Assembly: GCA_009103225.1 (NCBI GenBank)
Contig: RHPI01001715.1
Coordinates: 980,426-1,044,425 of the forward strand
DNA: 64,000 nt
From: Chlorokybus atmophyticus
Lineage: Eukaryota; Streptophyta; Chlorokybophyceae; Chlorokybales; Chlorokybaceae
Direction of reading: 5' to 3'
Part shown: positions 33,623 through 46,379 of the stretch, piece by piece
Numbering within the stretch: position 1 is the stretch's first letter
Layout of the letters: every line of letters begins with the position of its first letter
Made by a program: the position numbers and the translations under genes
The notes under the pieces: generated by a model
The model's database searches: none
What the model was told of the DNA's origin: nothing
The model's input: the letters and a program-made list of their open reading frames with translations, nothing else

Positions 33623-36600
33623 ATGGCGACGGCGTCGGTGATGGTGGCTTCGTGCGGGTTGTGCGGGTCGCCCGTGCTGGCTGGACGGCACAGGCAAGTA
33701 GCAGAGCTGGGCCGGCGCTCCCGTCGACTCTTGAGTAGTAGCAGCAACAGCAGTAGCAGCAGTGGGCACATGCACCGCCGCCGATTGCACACATCCGCTG
33801 CTATGACCACTTCGTCTACACCGGTAAGTCTGTTTGCCAGACTCAAGGATGGCACAGCCACGCTACTTTAACTTGATGTGTAGTTTACGAATGTTCTGTG
33901 AAAGGTGCTGTTTACTTATTCATCATTCACACAAGCTTGTTGATTGCACAGGTTTATTGACATGTTATACTGATACGATGTGTCTTGCTGCATGCTTTTG
34001 CTGAAAGCGTGCATGCTTGTTGATTGCTAGTTGAGTGTTCACAGCTTTCACTTGCAGCCATAGTGGTGTTTGGTGGCCGTCAGCTCAGTACATCGGTTCG
34101 GTTTGACATGTGCTACATTGTTGCCGGCAATTTAACTTGACAGAGCGCTGGTCTGTTCTGGTACGCAGCGAGTATCAGATATGACGAGACAGTTCAAGGA
34201 CATGCGAAAGCAGATGGAAGAGAACGAGGACGTGGCCACGCTCATGCGTGGCCTACGCGGTCAAGGGCTTTCAGACTCAGAATTTGCGGATGCCAATGTG
34301 CAGATGCGCCTTGTTGAAGTCGCCAGGGAGGTATGTGGCGTATGGCACCATGTTTTGGTCTGGAACACTTGCGAGTACTGAGTCCCGTAGTAGACCTGCA
34401 GTGGTGTTGTCATGCAATCCAGTTAGCTGCAGGCATGCACATGTGCATGCCTGCAATCGCATCCTGTTTTGTGGTGTAGTGTTTGAAAGCTTGCGCTCAT
34501 TGTGCGCGCAGGGTACGGACATGCTACCACTAGATTATGACCCGGATGTGATAGCAGCGTTTTGGGGCAAGCGGCCAGGTGCTGTTACAACGCGCATTTT
34601 CCAGCTGTTGTCGATAGCTGGAGGGTTCCTGTCTGGGATTGCGTGGGATATAGTTCGCGGAAAAGTGCAAGAGGTAAGTACTTCACCGCCATCTACACCA
34701 TTATAATTGTTTTGGTATGTGCCAATTCTTATGGTTGCATTTGACAGAATGAGGTGAAGAGGGCTGTGCAACTACGCGAGATTGTGACAAGCCTCGGTCC
34801 AGCTTATATCAAGCTGGGGCAGGCTTTGTCGATTAGGCCAGATTTGCTCTCACCGAAAGCTATGAACGAGCTGCAGAAGTTGTGCGACAAGGTACAGTGG
34901 AGTTGTGGCTGCGTTCAGTAAATGTGTACGGCAAGCAGAAGGCCTGCACACAACAGCAGCAGCATATTCATTGAATTTGCAAATTAGGTGCCTTCGTATC
35001 CAAATGAGATAGCCATGAAGCTCATTGAGGATGAGTTGGGGGCGCCTTGGTATGAGGTATACTCCGAACTCAGTCCCAACCCCATTGCCGCAGGTACTAC
35101 TGACGCAACATGCAGTGTTGCCTTTGCCCTACGTGTAGTGCCTAATGTCACTATTGTGTAGCATCTTTGGGTCAGGTTTATAAGGGAAGGCTGAAAGCGA
35201 CTGGTGATAATGTGGCCGTAAAAGTCCAGCGGCCCTTTGTTCTGGAGACTGTCACCGTTGACCTCTTCATCATCCGCAAGCTGGGTGTTGCTCTTCGGAA
35301 GGTAAGCGATCAGGAATCCGTATGCCACCCCGCATGCAGTTGTTGTTTCAGTTTTGGTGCATTGATTGGATGCGCGCGCAAGTGTGCATGGGAGGGGTCT
35401 GATGATCATTCACAGGTACCGCAAATTGCAACAGATGTCGTTGGGTTGGTTGATGAGTGGGCTGCGCGCTTTTTTGAGGAGTTGGACTATGTGCGAGAGG
35501 GGAGGAATGCAACCGAGTTTGCTGCCATGATAAAAGATGATTTGCCTCAGGTACATGTGTTTTCTTTGTGCTGCATGGCAGTCAGACCACCATGATTCTA
35601 GCCAATGCCTTGCACGTGGGTTTCAGCTGTACATGGCTGAGTTCCGACTCAATGGCATGTGTATCAACGCCCAAAATGTGTGCAGATTGTGGTTCCCAAG
35701 ACATATGCTGAGTACACATCAAGACGTGTGCTGACATCAGAGTGGCTAGAGGGGGAGAAGCTTGCACAGTCTAAGGCTGATGACGTGGCAGACCTGGTCA
35801 ACATTGGTGTAATTGCTTACCTGAAGCAGCTCTTGGACACAGGCTTTTTTCACGCTGGTGGGTGGAGAGACTGCCTTGCTCTGCTGACAGCATTGCATGG
35901 TGTCAGTGGTGCTACGTATTCACACTCTCTGCATTGCAGACCCGCATCCCGGTAACCTGATCCGCACACCTGATGGACGCCTGGCCATTCTGGACTTTGG
36001 ACTGATGACACGCATCACTGATGATCAAAAGTAAGCAGTAGGAGAACTCACATGTTACAAATGTCCTGTCTTTTCTGTGGTAAGGTAGCCCACACGCTTC
36101 TCTCAGGTATGGAATGATCGAGGCCATATCACATCTAATGCATCGCGACTACGAGGCAATTGTTGAGGACTTCGTTCTTCTTGACTTCATTCCTCCTGGT
36201 GTTAACCTGCAGCCCATTATGCCTGTGCTAGCAAAGGTGTGCAGTTGCATTCTGCATGATGCCAGGCAACGCAGCGGTTCTTATGCAACATGCACTCAGA
36301 TAGGTAAATTTGGCTTGTCTCAAATTGTGTTCTGCAGGTGTTTGATCAAGCTCTGGCGGGTGGTGGTGCAAAGAGCATTAACTTCCAGGAGCTTGCGGCG
36401 GACTTGGCACAGATTACATTCGACTACCCATTCAGAATTCCTCCTTACTTTGCTTTGATTATCAGAGCCATTGGCGTGCTGGAGGGCATTGCGCTGGTGG
36501 GCAACCCCGATTTTGCTATAGTTGATGAAGCCTACCCTTACATCTCGAAAAGGCTGCTAACAGACCAGTCTCCACGCCTCCGCGCTGCGCTGCGCTACAC

Positions 36601-37297
36601 CATCTATGGCAAATCCAACGTGCTCAACGTGGACAGATTGATAGATGTGCTGCAGGCATTTGAAACCTTCACAGTGGCTTCACAGAGTGCACAAGGCAAC
36701 AGCACCTACGGCAATGACGAGTTCAATCGTGGCCAGCTGGTGTCCACACCAGCTTCTACTTCCGCCACATACACGAGTGAAAGCTTTGCAACCCGGTTCT
36801 TTGCACCGGGCGATGACATGAATCGCAATAGAGAGGCGCTGAACTTCTTGCTTTCACCAGAGGGATCTTTTTTCAGGGAGTTTCTGTTGGATGAGATTGT
36901 CAAGGGCATTGATGCCATGAGCAGACAGCAGCTGTTAGAGCTGGTCTCGACGCTGGGCTTGCAGAACACCTATGTGCCTGTCTTGGTCCCGGGAGCTGTG
37001 CGCGGGTTCAAGCTGGCACCTGACCTGAGCGTTGATGACCGGCAAGTTGTTGACAATGTTGTGAAGATGTTTACCTTCCTGGCGGGGGGGTCCTCCTCAG
37101 CAGGTGCCGTTGGTAGTGGACCTTTGGGCGCATTTCCTAGCCCAGTGTCGCTGTTTCTTCCTGGCGAGCAAAGTGCAGCTTTTAGGCAACTAGCGCCACT
37201 GTTGCCTGCTGTCGCAATGGAAATCTTGCCGGAGGTCATCAATAGGCTGACGGGTCGCATTGTTGCTCGGTTCATCAGGGAGGTGTTTGTTAGGTAG
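33623..37297 (+). CDS. ABC1K1: ABC1K1-type atypical kinase, plastoglobule (PGR6-like), 800 aa
   Basis: Eleven exons join in phase (2403 nt): 33623-33823, 34169-34330, 34512-34673, 34748-34891, 34988-35093, 35162-35301, 35416-35550, 35686-35857, 35940-36030, 36107-36236, 36338-37297. The protein starts with a Ser/Arg-rich transit peptide. ABC1/UbiB hallmarks in order: [19 protein letters not shown] (KxGQ), [10 protein letters not shown] (Ala-rich nucleotide loop), VAVKVQRP (Lys), [14 protein letters not shown] (ExD), [12 protein letters not shown] (catalytic), LAILDFGLM (DFG). [20 protein letters not shown] and [14 protein letters not shown] match the ABC1K1/PGR6 branch. Arabidopsis ABC1K1 sits in plastoglobules and affects plastoquinone and tocopherol metabolism and photosynthetic acclimation. 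The last exon carries a C-terminal extension ending REVFVR. The family is certain; the ABC1K1 branch is well supported. Confidence 0.93.
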
Positions 37298-37468
37298 CAG
37301 TGTTGCTAATTAAGTACGCAAACTGTGCCATGCAGCATAGATTAGACTAACGCTGATATGTATTGTACAGTATTGTATGTATGTGACTGAGGCGTCATCA
37401 AGTCAAACCATGTCATGTGAGATATTATGCTGGCGTAGTTACCTGTATGTATACTCGTAGCTACAGAG

Positions 37469-37679
37469 GGCCGCTGACCAAGGCGCATGTGCAGGTGATG
37501 ACGCACGCATGCATGCATGCATGCATGTCTAATGGGTATGGGCAGAAGAGAAGGTAGGTAGCAGCTAGGTTGGCAGCCCGGTGGTTAATAAGAGTGGTTC
37601 ATGGTGTGGTGAGTTGACTGCTCATGCATGTTCCACACTATCATGCATGCCACAATCCTGGTACTTTATTTATTATACA
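37469..37679 (+). repeat. Direct repeat, copy 1
   Basis: Begins GGCCGCTGACCAAGGCGC, contains (GCAT)5 and CTAATGGGTATGGGCAG, and continues through CAGCTAGGTTGGCAGCCC to a CACAATCC end. The second copy at 38172-38379 is about 93% identical by eye. Confidence 0.85.
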
Positions 37680-38171
37680 CTCCATGCCCAAGTTGGTGCG
37701 ACCATCCCATGTCAAAGGCTAGACCAGTCGCTCATGCAGTTGAGGTGAGTGGCTGGCTACCCTATGTTACGGCATAGGGCATGCATGTCACCGTGCTGGT
37801 GTAGTGTAGTGTGGAGTGGATAGGTGGGTGCTTGACCTGGAGTACCCTGCATGTGTAGTTGCCTAGTTGATAGCGAGAGTTGGGGCCTACCCCACTAGCC
37901 ATGCATAGCAATGCACTGGACGAAGTTACAAGTGAAAGTACATGGGGAGCAGCGCAAGTCTGCCCGTGTCATCAAAGTAGACGCACACAACCATGACATG
38001 CACCGCCGCAGAGGGAGTTTCTGTGCGTGCCGTACATACATGCGTGTGTGTACTAACAAAACCCTAAGCCGGCAGTAGAAGGTTGACGGCGATGGTGGCG
38101 GGGGTGTGGGTGAAGCGGGAGGGGGAGTCCGTTGAGTCCTGCTGCTAGTGTGACCGCTGCTGCTGCAAAAA

Positions 38172-38379
38172 GGCCGCTGATCAAGGCGCATGTGCAGGTG
38201 ATGACGCACGCATGCATGCATGCATGTCTAATGGGTATGGGCAGTAGAGAAGGTAGCAGCTAGGTTGGCAGCCCGATGGTTAATAAGAGTGCTTCAAGTT
38301 GTGGTGAGTCGATTGTTCATGCATGTGTGTGTCACACTCTCATGCATGCCACAATCCTTGCACTCTATTCATTGTACCT
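38172..38379 (+). repeat. Direct repeat, copy 2
   Basis: Near-identical to 37469-37679 in the same orientation, offset about 700 bp. Probably a local duplication including the intervening unit. Confidence 0.85.
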
Positions 38380-38405
38380 GACACGGTGGTTGGATGTGTG
38401 AAACA

Positions 38406-38424
38406 GGGGGGGGGGGGGGGGGGN
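38406..38424. other. Poly-G tract ending in N: assembly gap
   Basis: Eighteen G then N, like the other homopolymer gaps in this window. Confidence 0.85.
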
Positions 38425-39957
38425 AGTGGTTGCATGAGCACAACTACTATGATTGCTGCATGAGCATGGCTAACATGTGTTAATGATTGCTAACTGCAAG
38501 CTGCATGAATGCAATAGCACCTTCGGTTTTGTATCTACGTACATCTATCGTTCATGAACATTCACATCGTGTAAAATTAAATACTCATGTGCATGACTAT
38601 TGGTTGTAATAAGCCTACCGTATGTCACTCGCTGCTTGTGGCTGCGTGCTCTTGCTGTTCCTTTTGTAGGCCTGCATGCAGCCGTGTGATTGTGCTGTGC
38701 ACAAATTATTGTTACCTCAAAGACGATAAGATTATTAGTGATTGCAATGGACGCTATCCCCCACAGCAATTATCTCATTGCGGCTTTGCATTCTTAGGGG
38801 ACCCAGCTGAATGTTGCTGCAAGTTTGCCTAGGTATAGGTATGCTAATGTGGGTAACATACTTTCTTTGCTATGGGCTTGGGCCAGCCCATTTGCTTGCG
38901 ACGATTCTCAGTGCATAAATTTCATTTCTTGTTGCTTTCGTACTGCGATGAAACATATGTACATGAATATGGGTAGCGCTCATAAGCCTGCGAGCATTGC
39001 CACTCCACATGTCACACTTGTATACATGTGATTGTGTTCATTTATAGGTGTTATAACAATAATCTTCATTTACAAGTTGATATATAAGACACACTATCAT
39101 GCGATAATTATGTCAGTTACGGTTTGCTACTGTACTAACTGAACATGCTTATAGCCTATGCTTACGTCGCAGCATGTATGCATGAGTATTGCATGTGGTA
39201 ATAAACACAATAACATACGTAAACATTCGGCAATAATTTGCACATTGCGAGTAAAGCATTTGCAAAAAGTCCCACCTTAAACCGGAGTCCCCTTGGGAGG
39301 GAGGGTTGTTGCACTGCAAACCAAGGGGATTGTATACCATACATGGAATCAAATAGCAATGTCACTTTGCACAGCACCTTTACCAAGCAAAATGAATGCA
39401 TCTTATAACGATGCAAATCGGCGTCAAGTTCTTTATTTATGACAGTCTTCAACTCGCGTGTACAATAGTGGCAAGTACTCCATTGCATCAACCAACAGTA
39501 GCCTTAACAGAACTCATCCTTACAAGAGCAACATGCTGCCTACTGGCGTAAGGGTAGCCCTATGGCACAGCATTTCCTTACATCTGATGATAGGTTGCTG
39601 GGAAATCTTAATCTCTGTCCATGTCCTGCAATTGCAGCAACATTGCAGACTGCTGCTGCAAGTGCAGGTCGGTCACACACAGATCATCTCAACAATCGAC
39701 GCTGTGCAGGTCGCCACTTTATATCATACGCTCTAGCGCCCTCCCAGCCGTCGATCCTGCGAGCTGCGAGGAAATATCAGCGCGCTGACGAGTGACCACG
39801 TTACGCGCGTAACGCTGATGTGTGACACCTCACAGCGGTCTGTGGCACTACTGCCAGCTGGCGTGCCTTGTCGGGTGACTGAGCAGGCGGCGCCTGTGAC
39901 GGCGACGGTAGTGGCGGTGTCTTCACAACCTTTGTGGTAACATTGGTAGAGGGCGAT
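38425..39957. other. Intergenic stretch upstream of CURT1, no gene seen
   Basis: AT-rich to about 39.7 kb, then GC-rich promoter-proximal sequence. Open frames lack domains or exon partners. Confidence 0.45.
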
Positions 39958-41160
39958 ATGGCTGCGGTGGTGTGCTCATCTGCGTCTGCGGTGGTCGCTT
40001 CCCAGCAGCGCTGCTCCGCAAGCCCTGTGCTGTCGACGCGCCGGAGCGTTGCGGCTAAGGTCGCTGGTGCCAAGGCTTTCATGCGTGGCTCGCCTGTTGC
40101 TATTCGCCGCCAGGGTGAGTGAAAGGTTTAGCTAGCTTGGGGTCGGAGCGCATGCTGGCTGCGCCACCTTGGCAATTCTTCGTTGCAACTCAACGCCCGC
40201 ACACCCCTTAAGCCGCAGACGTCTCCCAACTGCTTTGTTCGTAACATAGGTTTATGATCCAGTCTGCGTGTAGACAAGGCAGCTTTCTCCATCCTGTCGC
40301 GATTGTCTCTCAGTGTGCGTACAGCTGCGTCCTCCATGCATTGTGCTGCTTACAATCACTTTTGTCATTCGCAGGTTGTTAGTCGTGCACGCGTCGCAAT
40401 AGTCTCACACAGAATGGTCGACTTGCTGTGGAGCGCAGTGCATGCTAAGAAAAGCGCATGACAGGTTCTGTGCGCTCAGCTCCGGCATTCGTCGTGCGCG
40501 CTGCCGCTGAGGATGACGCCTCAGCAAATGCTCAGGCCCTGGTTGAAGATTTGAAGTCCAAGGTACGTGCAACTAGTTCTCATGCATATATCGCAAGTTG
40601 CTGTCAACCGCAACAATGTTCAATACAAATACAGACAGATCCCACGATTGGTGTGTTGAAATCGTGAAGTGGCATGCTGTGTCTTGCATGTGGCTACAAC
40701 TTAGTATCTCTGTGCAGTGGGACGCTGCTGAGAACAAGTCCACCATCGTTCTTTATGCTGGTTTCTCCATCTTTGCTCTGTGGCTAGCTTCTGCTGTCGT
40801 TGGCGCAATCAACTCTGTACCTTTGGTGAGTCTATGCAAGAGTTTCGTGTGCCAGTCTTTACCTTCCCTTGCAATGGACGGGTAAGGCTGTGGGTGGATG
40901 GCATTAAACAGTAAGGCCTGATTGGCTTTCCTTTCTCAACAGCTGCCCAAGGTGATGGAGTTGATTGGCCTTGGTTACAGTGGCTGGTTCGTATACCGCT
41001 ACCTGCTCTTCAAGGTGACTGCATCGTTTGTGTTGGCCAATATGTAGCGCAGTGTGATGCTTCAGTTATAACTCTATTGTGTGTTCAGTCTTCAAGAAAA
41101 GAGCTGCTCCAAGACCTTGACGACCTGAAGAGCAAGATTGCCGGCACACCCAAGAACTAA
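39958..41160 (+). CDS. CURT1: CURT1 thylakoid curvature protein (CAAD domain), 168 aa
   Basis: Exons 39958-40114, 40465-40562, 40718-40825, 40943-41014 and 41089-41160 join in phase (507 nt). The N-terminus (MAAVVCSSASAVVASQQRC) is a transit peptide, with processing probably near VVRAAAEDDA. The mature part has an amphipathic helix (NAQALVEDLKSKWDAAENKS), two membrane spans (IVLYAGFSIFALWLASAVVG; ELIGLGYSGWFVYRYLLF) and a C-terminal amphipathic helix (KELLQDLDDLKSKIAG). This is the CAAD layout. CURT1 proteins oligomerise at grana margins and bend thylakoid membranes. Length fits the family. Stop TAA at 41158-41160; TGTAA motifs follow at about 41249 and 41262. Confidence 0.92.
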
Positions 41161-42420
41161 ACTAAGCTTGAGCACTTGTGGTAGGCTTACTGGCACTAGA
41201 TAGGTAACAGGTTAGTGTGTATATGTTAACAACGCAAGGTCTTGCCTGTGTAAGTTGCAGTTGTAAATTCTGCACTGAGTGAAGTATGCCTGCAAGTCGT
41301 GCTGGTTGTGTCGCGTACATTGGGTGGAAGGCGGGGGAATTGTTCTGTAGGGAATTGCAGTAACCTGCAACCACATCTGACAGCATCTTCTGCAGATGCC
41401 ATCTTGTGCGGTTGACGCCTTACTGGTGACAGACACCACATGACCTCAATCGCATGGCACCTGTTGTCAATATATATATATATACTGAACAAGCTTGCTA
41501 CAAGGCATCAACTTGTCAGCGGTCGGACAGATGTCGTTGGAGTACACGAAGTCAGGTAACTAGACCATGCACATTTGTACGTAGAGTACCAATTTGACTA
41601 GGGGGCATGCGAGTTATCGCATGTAGTACCGGCAGTGCCAGGCTGGGGTCCGGTCCAGACGGCGGCGCCAACGGCGGAAGCGGACGCTGTGCTGGCAGCG
41701 GCGGCAGTGTAGTTGTATAGGCGTGCTTGCATGCCGCTGACGTGCGTGTGAGTATGCTAGTGCGATGATAGGCAGGGATGACAGTGCATAGCATGGTGTG
41801 ACGATTTTGCTGTTAGTTTTTAGACCGGCAGTAGTCACAGACATGTAGCACATGCTCAATAGTTCAAAGCACTGGCATGCACAGGGTAAAACAGAGGCAA
41901 TGCATGTACCAGATGCTTGCGCTGCATGGTGTGCACTTTGCATACAATAGTTTGGCCGCGCTTATATACCAATCAATTTGGGAGTCTTGTCATACGGCAT
42001 ATCAGACCAAGAGTTTCAATGTATGCTCATATGGTCGTAACGACCAGAACACATGCAATAGCGTAGTGTGCATTGTACTTCTCATTCATATGCTGCCATA
42101 GCCTATCGGTGACGCCCTTATATGCAAAATTATGATTGCATGTACGATATGCATGACTAATGGGGTAGCGGTAATGGAGTAGTTGTGTAGCGAAGTAGCC
42201 CGGCGGCAAACTGATAATGTGTGTGCAGTGCATATCGTGCTATGTCAAAGCCGTTATGCATGTCCTATGCATGCATACCTTACAATCTATGTACACCACT
42301 ACCCAACTTAAGTCTATAGTGCTTCATATGAAGCACTACAAATGCATCTTTGTTAAAGGCTGCGGAAGCGTTGAACGACTGAACAACAAGCTGCAGCCTT
42401 TAAAACAGGGACATTAGTAA
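41161..42420. other. CURT1 3' flank and intergenic DNA
   Basis: Contains a (TA)8 microsatellite at 41470-41486 and TGCATG-rich sequence. No gene recognised. The 5' LTR of the retroelement to the right would be expected near its right end, but I cannot define one. Confidence 0.4.
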
Positions 42421-42512
42421 CACCAACAGCGGGCTCACATACTCCAGCAGGAGGTAGCCTTTTTACACTTGGCTCGGTGGCGTTGCGCGCACCAGCCATC
42501 ACCGTTGGTGCT

Positions 42513-43150
42513 ATGATGTCGGAATCTCCTCTCAAGGACTTGTACGCTGCACTGCGGCGTACCTTCCCACCCCAGACCACCAACAAGGTAGAGGTGTTGA
42601 GACGCTTTTTACGGAAGCCCAATAAGGACCCTTTCCGGCTGTATTTGCGGTTGGAAGGCTACTGAAGGACACTAACTACACGATCGTCAGTGAGGAGGCA
42701 GCCGCAGTTGTGAACGTGGCTGAGTTGGACCCCACCTTCAGTGAGTTGACGCGCTTGACACTGAACTACAATAGACCCCTCGGCTACACCCTCAAGGAAG
42801 CTTTTGAGATTGCACAAGCCACTCACAAGCGTGCGGTGTATAAGAAGGCAGTGTTGGACACCAACCGAAGCGCCTCACGTCCCATGGCAAGCACGAGTGC
42901 TGAGCCCCCTTGATGAGACCGCAATCGGGATGCTCCAGTCACGCGCAACAAGGACAAACGGTCAGCTCATGCTGCCCTTGTTGCTCCCGTGATGTGCCAT
43001 CGGTGTGGTCGACATGGGCAGTACTAGAAGGAGTGCACCACCGAGGATTATGGCAGCCTTGAGTGTGACTACTTCCATTAGATGGGACACTTGGAGGCAG
43101 TATGCTGGCTGCAGTTCCTCGAGCTGCGGCCCTCTATTGGTCACAACAAC
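42513..43150 (+). pseudogene. gag remnant with two zinc-knuckle-like motifs
   Basis: ATG 42513 opens MMSESPLKDLYAALRRTFPP, cut by a TGA at 42663. The frame resumes at about 42690 with VAELDPTFSELTRLTLNYNR and YTLKEAFEIAQATHKRAVYK, a Gag-like helical stretch. After another break, MCHRCGRHGQY and LECDYFH-MGHLEAVC resemble tandem CCHC knuckles with lost residues. Gag fold is inferred from position and knuckles. Confidence 0.5.
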
Positions 43151-43154
43151 AGCA

Positions 43155-43790
43155 ACAGCGCTAGTGGCTATCGTTGCAACAATAACAACAACAACAACAA
43201 CAACAACTACTGCTACAACAACAGCAACGCTGGTGGCTACAACAACGACAACAACGCTGTTGGCCACAACTAGAAGCAAACAACGAGCAAAACTACCACA
43301 ACGAGTGGCCCAACTAGAAGAAAACAAGGAGCAAAACTACCAAGCCTGCTACGCTGCCCGATGGGCATTGATAGCACCTAAACGCGATAGAGACACCCCG
43401 ACGCCATCGCGTGTGCAACCACCAAAACGTGGGCGCAGAGAGGCTGGCACATCGTCAACAGCAGCATCGTTGAAAACCACAAGTGGGGCAAACTCGACGG
43501 CCACGACCCTTGCTGGGACGACCCCATCGACGACATCGCCAACAGCAACACTCACAGGTGCCGCCAGTGCGGATATACCCAGCACTACGTTGGCGCCAGA
43601 GATAACCGGCACTGAGGCTGCAGTCATGGCTAGCGAACCCATTGGTGGTGTTGGCACCACACCCGCTATAGCTGCGGACACTGCACCAGCCGCGACTGCA
43701 GCAACGCTCACAGCAACGACCTCCGTCTCCACGACAGCGTTGCCGCACCTATGCCCGCCCCTGCTGTCATTGCCGCCGCACCATTAGGGG
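43155..43790 (+). repeat. (CAA)n microsatellite and Thr/Ala-rich low-complexity linker
   Basis: A (CAA/ACA)n run at 43162-43260 lies in the element's coding strand. It is followed by open sequence coding mainly Thr, Ala, Ser and Pro. Its reverse strand also stays open, as expected for such composition. Confidence 0.7.
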
Positions 43791-45640
43791 TTCGTGCGGC
43801 CCCTCCTCCGCACCTTGATATCACTCAACAGGTGCCACGCGAACCGCAAGCAGAGCGCGCTTGGGATGTCCATTATACGCAACATCAAGCCCACCACCGT
43901 TGCGTACGGACCGTGGGGTCAGTGCACAACGCATGTAGCACGAGATGATCGCATCCTGCCGCTACCACCGCCCGAATACCATACACTGTCACAGCCCACC
44001 CAACACCAGCTGGAAGACGAGATTCTAGCCGGCACTGCTTTTAAAATGAGAAACCGTCTTTTCGGGGTCACTTAGCGGCACCCTGCTGGGTTGGAGCTGA
44101 CAATAATTTGTTCTTGGCGCTGCACGCGAGGCTGCAGCACGCACCCGGCCGATCACAACAGCACAGCAATGCTAGTTCAACAGATTGACTTCGAGCCCTC
44201 ACCGCTGGACCCGCTCGAACTTTAGCATTGCCGAGTGCAAAGCCTTATGATGGCCACCTGAAGCATGCCGCTTGGCGCTGACCAGGCACTCCGTGGGCTC
44301 ACCCAGGGGAGTCACCAACAACGGTTCTCTGCTTATGAACAGGCACATTGCTATTGGCAAAAACAAGCCGCGCAAGTTGATGCACGCCGACAGGCGTATA
44401 AAGCAGCACGCGCCGCTTCAGTGCAACCCGCCGGGTCGTCAGATGTCGCTGGCACCTCCACTGCACTTGCCGTGGTGCCACCAGCGTGGTGCCAACAACA
44501 ATACAGCTAGGGCAAGCAACTGTTGCTGATCAAGCGAGGGCGTTGGCGCAACAATTGAGGGGGGTAATTGCCCGGCTGCCCCCTTTGATCGATGGTATGC
44601 CCAACAATTAGCGGGATGCAAAACGAGGTTACCTTACCCCACAAGGAGACACCACCCAGCGAGGAGGAGCTGGTATGGTAGGAGAGCAACAACTCCGTAC
44701 CGCTATCATACAACAAGCAGTCATGCTGCACCGGCCCGAGGGCAGTGCATTGAGGCAGATGATGGGGATGCGAGAAGGCAGCGCCTCTTGAGCACGACTT
44801 GTGACGTGGCTAATCACCCCGCTGTCCCCACGTTCGCCTATGGCAACATAGCATCATGGTTGGGGGCATTCATCCACTAGCAACGGTAAGCACACGACGA
44901 AGCTGCCACCACTGCGTTAGACACTTTGGAGGGAGTGCAGGAGGCAATGCTGCGGCTGTCGGGAGTAGAAGCAGCACGGCAACGCCGGCGCATCGCTCAT
45001 GAGCTACACACGCAGCAGATCAAATCCAAACGCACCATATGGGCGCGCGCCATGATCGTGCTCGATGTCGGCGTGGTACAAGGCAGGTGGGATGCCTACA
45101 TGGTAGGGATCTTGCAAGTCCCCACCGTCACTTACGACATGCGGCAGCAGTTACTGCGCGCGGTATACCTGTAGCCCATGCCACAATATCACCACCGGAG
45201 CGATGTGGACACGGAGCCCACAGCCACGCGGGAAGGGACATTGGTCAGAAAGGCAGCTCATGCTGTCTGATGGACCTACGCCGTAGAACAAGCAGAACGC
45301 GAGGCAGGCCCGCAAACACTGGGTCTGCCGGGCTTTCCTCCACAATCATTGGGGTCGCCAGCAGGCATCCCATTTTCTCAAAGGTGGCATCCACCATCAC
45401 CTCAATCACAGCCAGCACGAGAACCCCTAGCGCAAAGGCCTCCCCGTGTCTATCAACCACCATGACAAGGTCGATTTGGCAGAGGGAGAGGACGAGGACG
45501 GTGTCCTTTAAACCCAGCAGGCAAAGGAGCTCTAGCTGCGGATGCGTTCAGCACCTCCATCTGAGAAGCATGAGGCACCGGTGCCGACAGCCCGCACCAA
45601 AAGGCTACGCATCAATGCCAATGCTGCCATGGTAGCCAAC
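43791..45640 (+). pseudogene. Unassigned coding-like region of the methyltransferase-bearing element
   Basis: Broken frames without a recognised domain. Notable pieces: DRILPLPPPEYHTLSQPTQH (43945-44005) and a helical, charged stretch at 44926-45172 (LEGVQEAMLRLSGVEAARQR...WARAMIVLDVGVVQGRWDAY). Probably the continuation of gag or a pre-protease spacer. Confidence 0.3.
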
Positions 45641-45975
45641 CAAGGCAAGCATGTGACCATCAACGGCCTGGCGGGTGATGCTGGACACTGGGACACAACC
45701 AGTCATCATCGGGCGCTTCCTTGCCTCGCAGTCCCTTGGCATCACCAGCTCGGACCTGCTGCCTTGTCTATATGTATTCGACACAGCAACGGGGAGCCGT
45801 GACAAGGTGATGGGAGTCATCAAGGAGGCCTTTTGCATTTGGCTGACAGGGCTGGACTCAACCCACACCACAGAGATCATTCACCAATGCATGGTCACCA
45901 ACTGGCTGCTTCGAATTTCTGCTTGGACAGGACTTCAACTTTCCCACCAACTTTCCCGGGGGTATGGGCCTTGAT
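45600..45975 (+). pseudogene. Retropepsin-like aspartic protease remnant
   Basis: KHVTINGLA is followed, after a frame change, by VMLDTGTQPVIIGRFLASQS (45672-45733) and LLPCLYVFDTATG. DTG is the catalytic triad of retroviral-type proteases, and VIIG fits the strand after it. Located just before the methyltransferase. Confidence 0.55.
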
Positions 45976-46379
45976 TACTGGACGGAGCGGAGTTGGTTCC
46001 GACCACAGCAGGATGAAGATGACGGAGAGGTACAGGGCTTCCTACCCCTCGAATTGGTGTCACGCACGCGTGCCCAATGCAAAGTGGCCGCCACGGCCAC
46101 ACGCAGTCACGTGCGCACACGGAAGGCTGCAGCCATATATCACAGCACCCGCACAGGAGTTGCTGTCGTCGCCGCAGCCCCTTGCCGCACAGACGACTCC
46201 ACTCCCAATCCTTACACTAAGGAGCAGGAGGATGCCACTACTGAGGTGGCAGTACAAGACCCCGGCCGCACGCCGTCCTCGTGCACAGGTGGACGTGCAC
46301 CTTTTGCTAACCCAGCCATTGATTACTTCGCGCTTCCACAATTACAAGGGACACAGCAAGGTGCACGACCAGCACATTG

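Larger units (their letters stand above)
37298..38405. other. Intergenic stretch with a duplicated 210-bp block
   Basis: TGCATG-rich intergenic DNA. Between the two repeat copies an AAAACCCTAAG motif (38058-38068) is followed 30 bp later by an ATG opening an 18-codon frame (MVAGVWVKREGESVESCC). This may be a stranded promoter plus first-exon start of a lost or unrecognised gene. Also CCCTATG-TTACGG-CATAGGG hairpin at 37761-37780. Confidence 0.4.

Noticed and set aside
33250-33861. 203-codon minus-strand frame opposite the start of ABC1K1
   Set aside because: Antisense to a GC-rich first exon and promoter; no domain, and the neighbouring HEAGH gene already has a good first exon at 32890-33159.
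42962-43327. Val-rich minus-strand frame
   Set aside because: Antisense of the CAA/ACA microsatellite in the retroelement.
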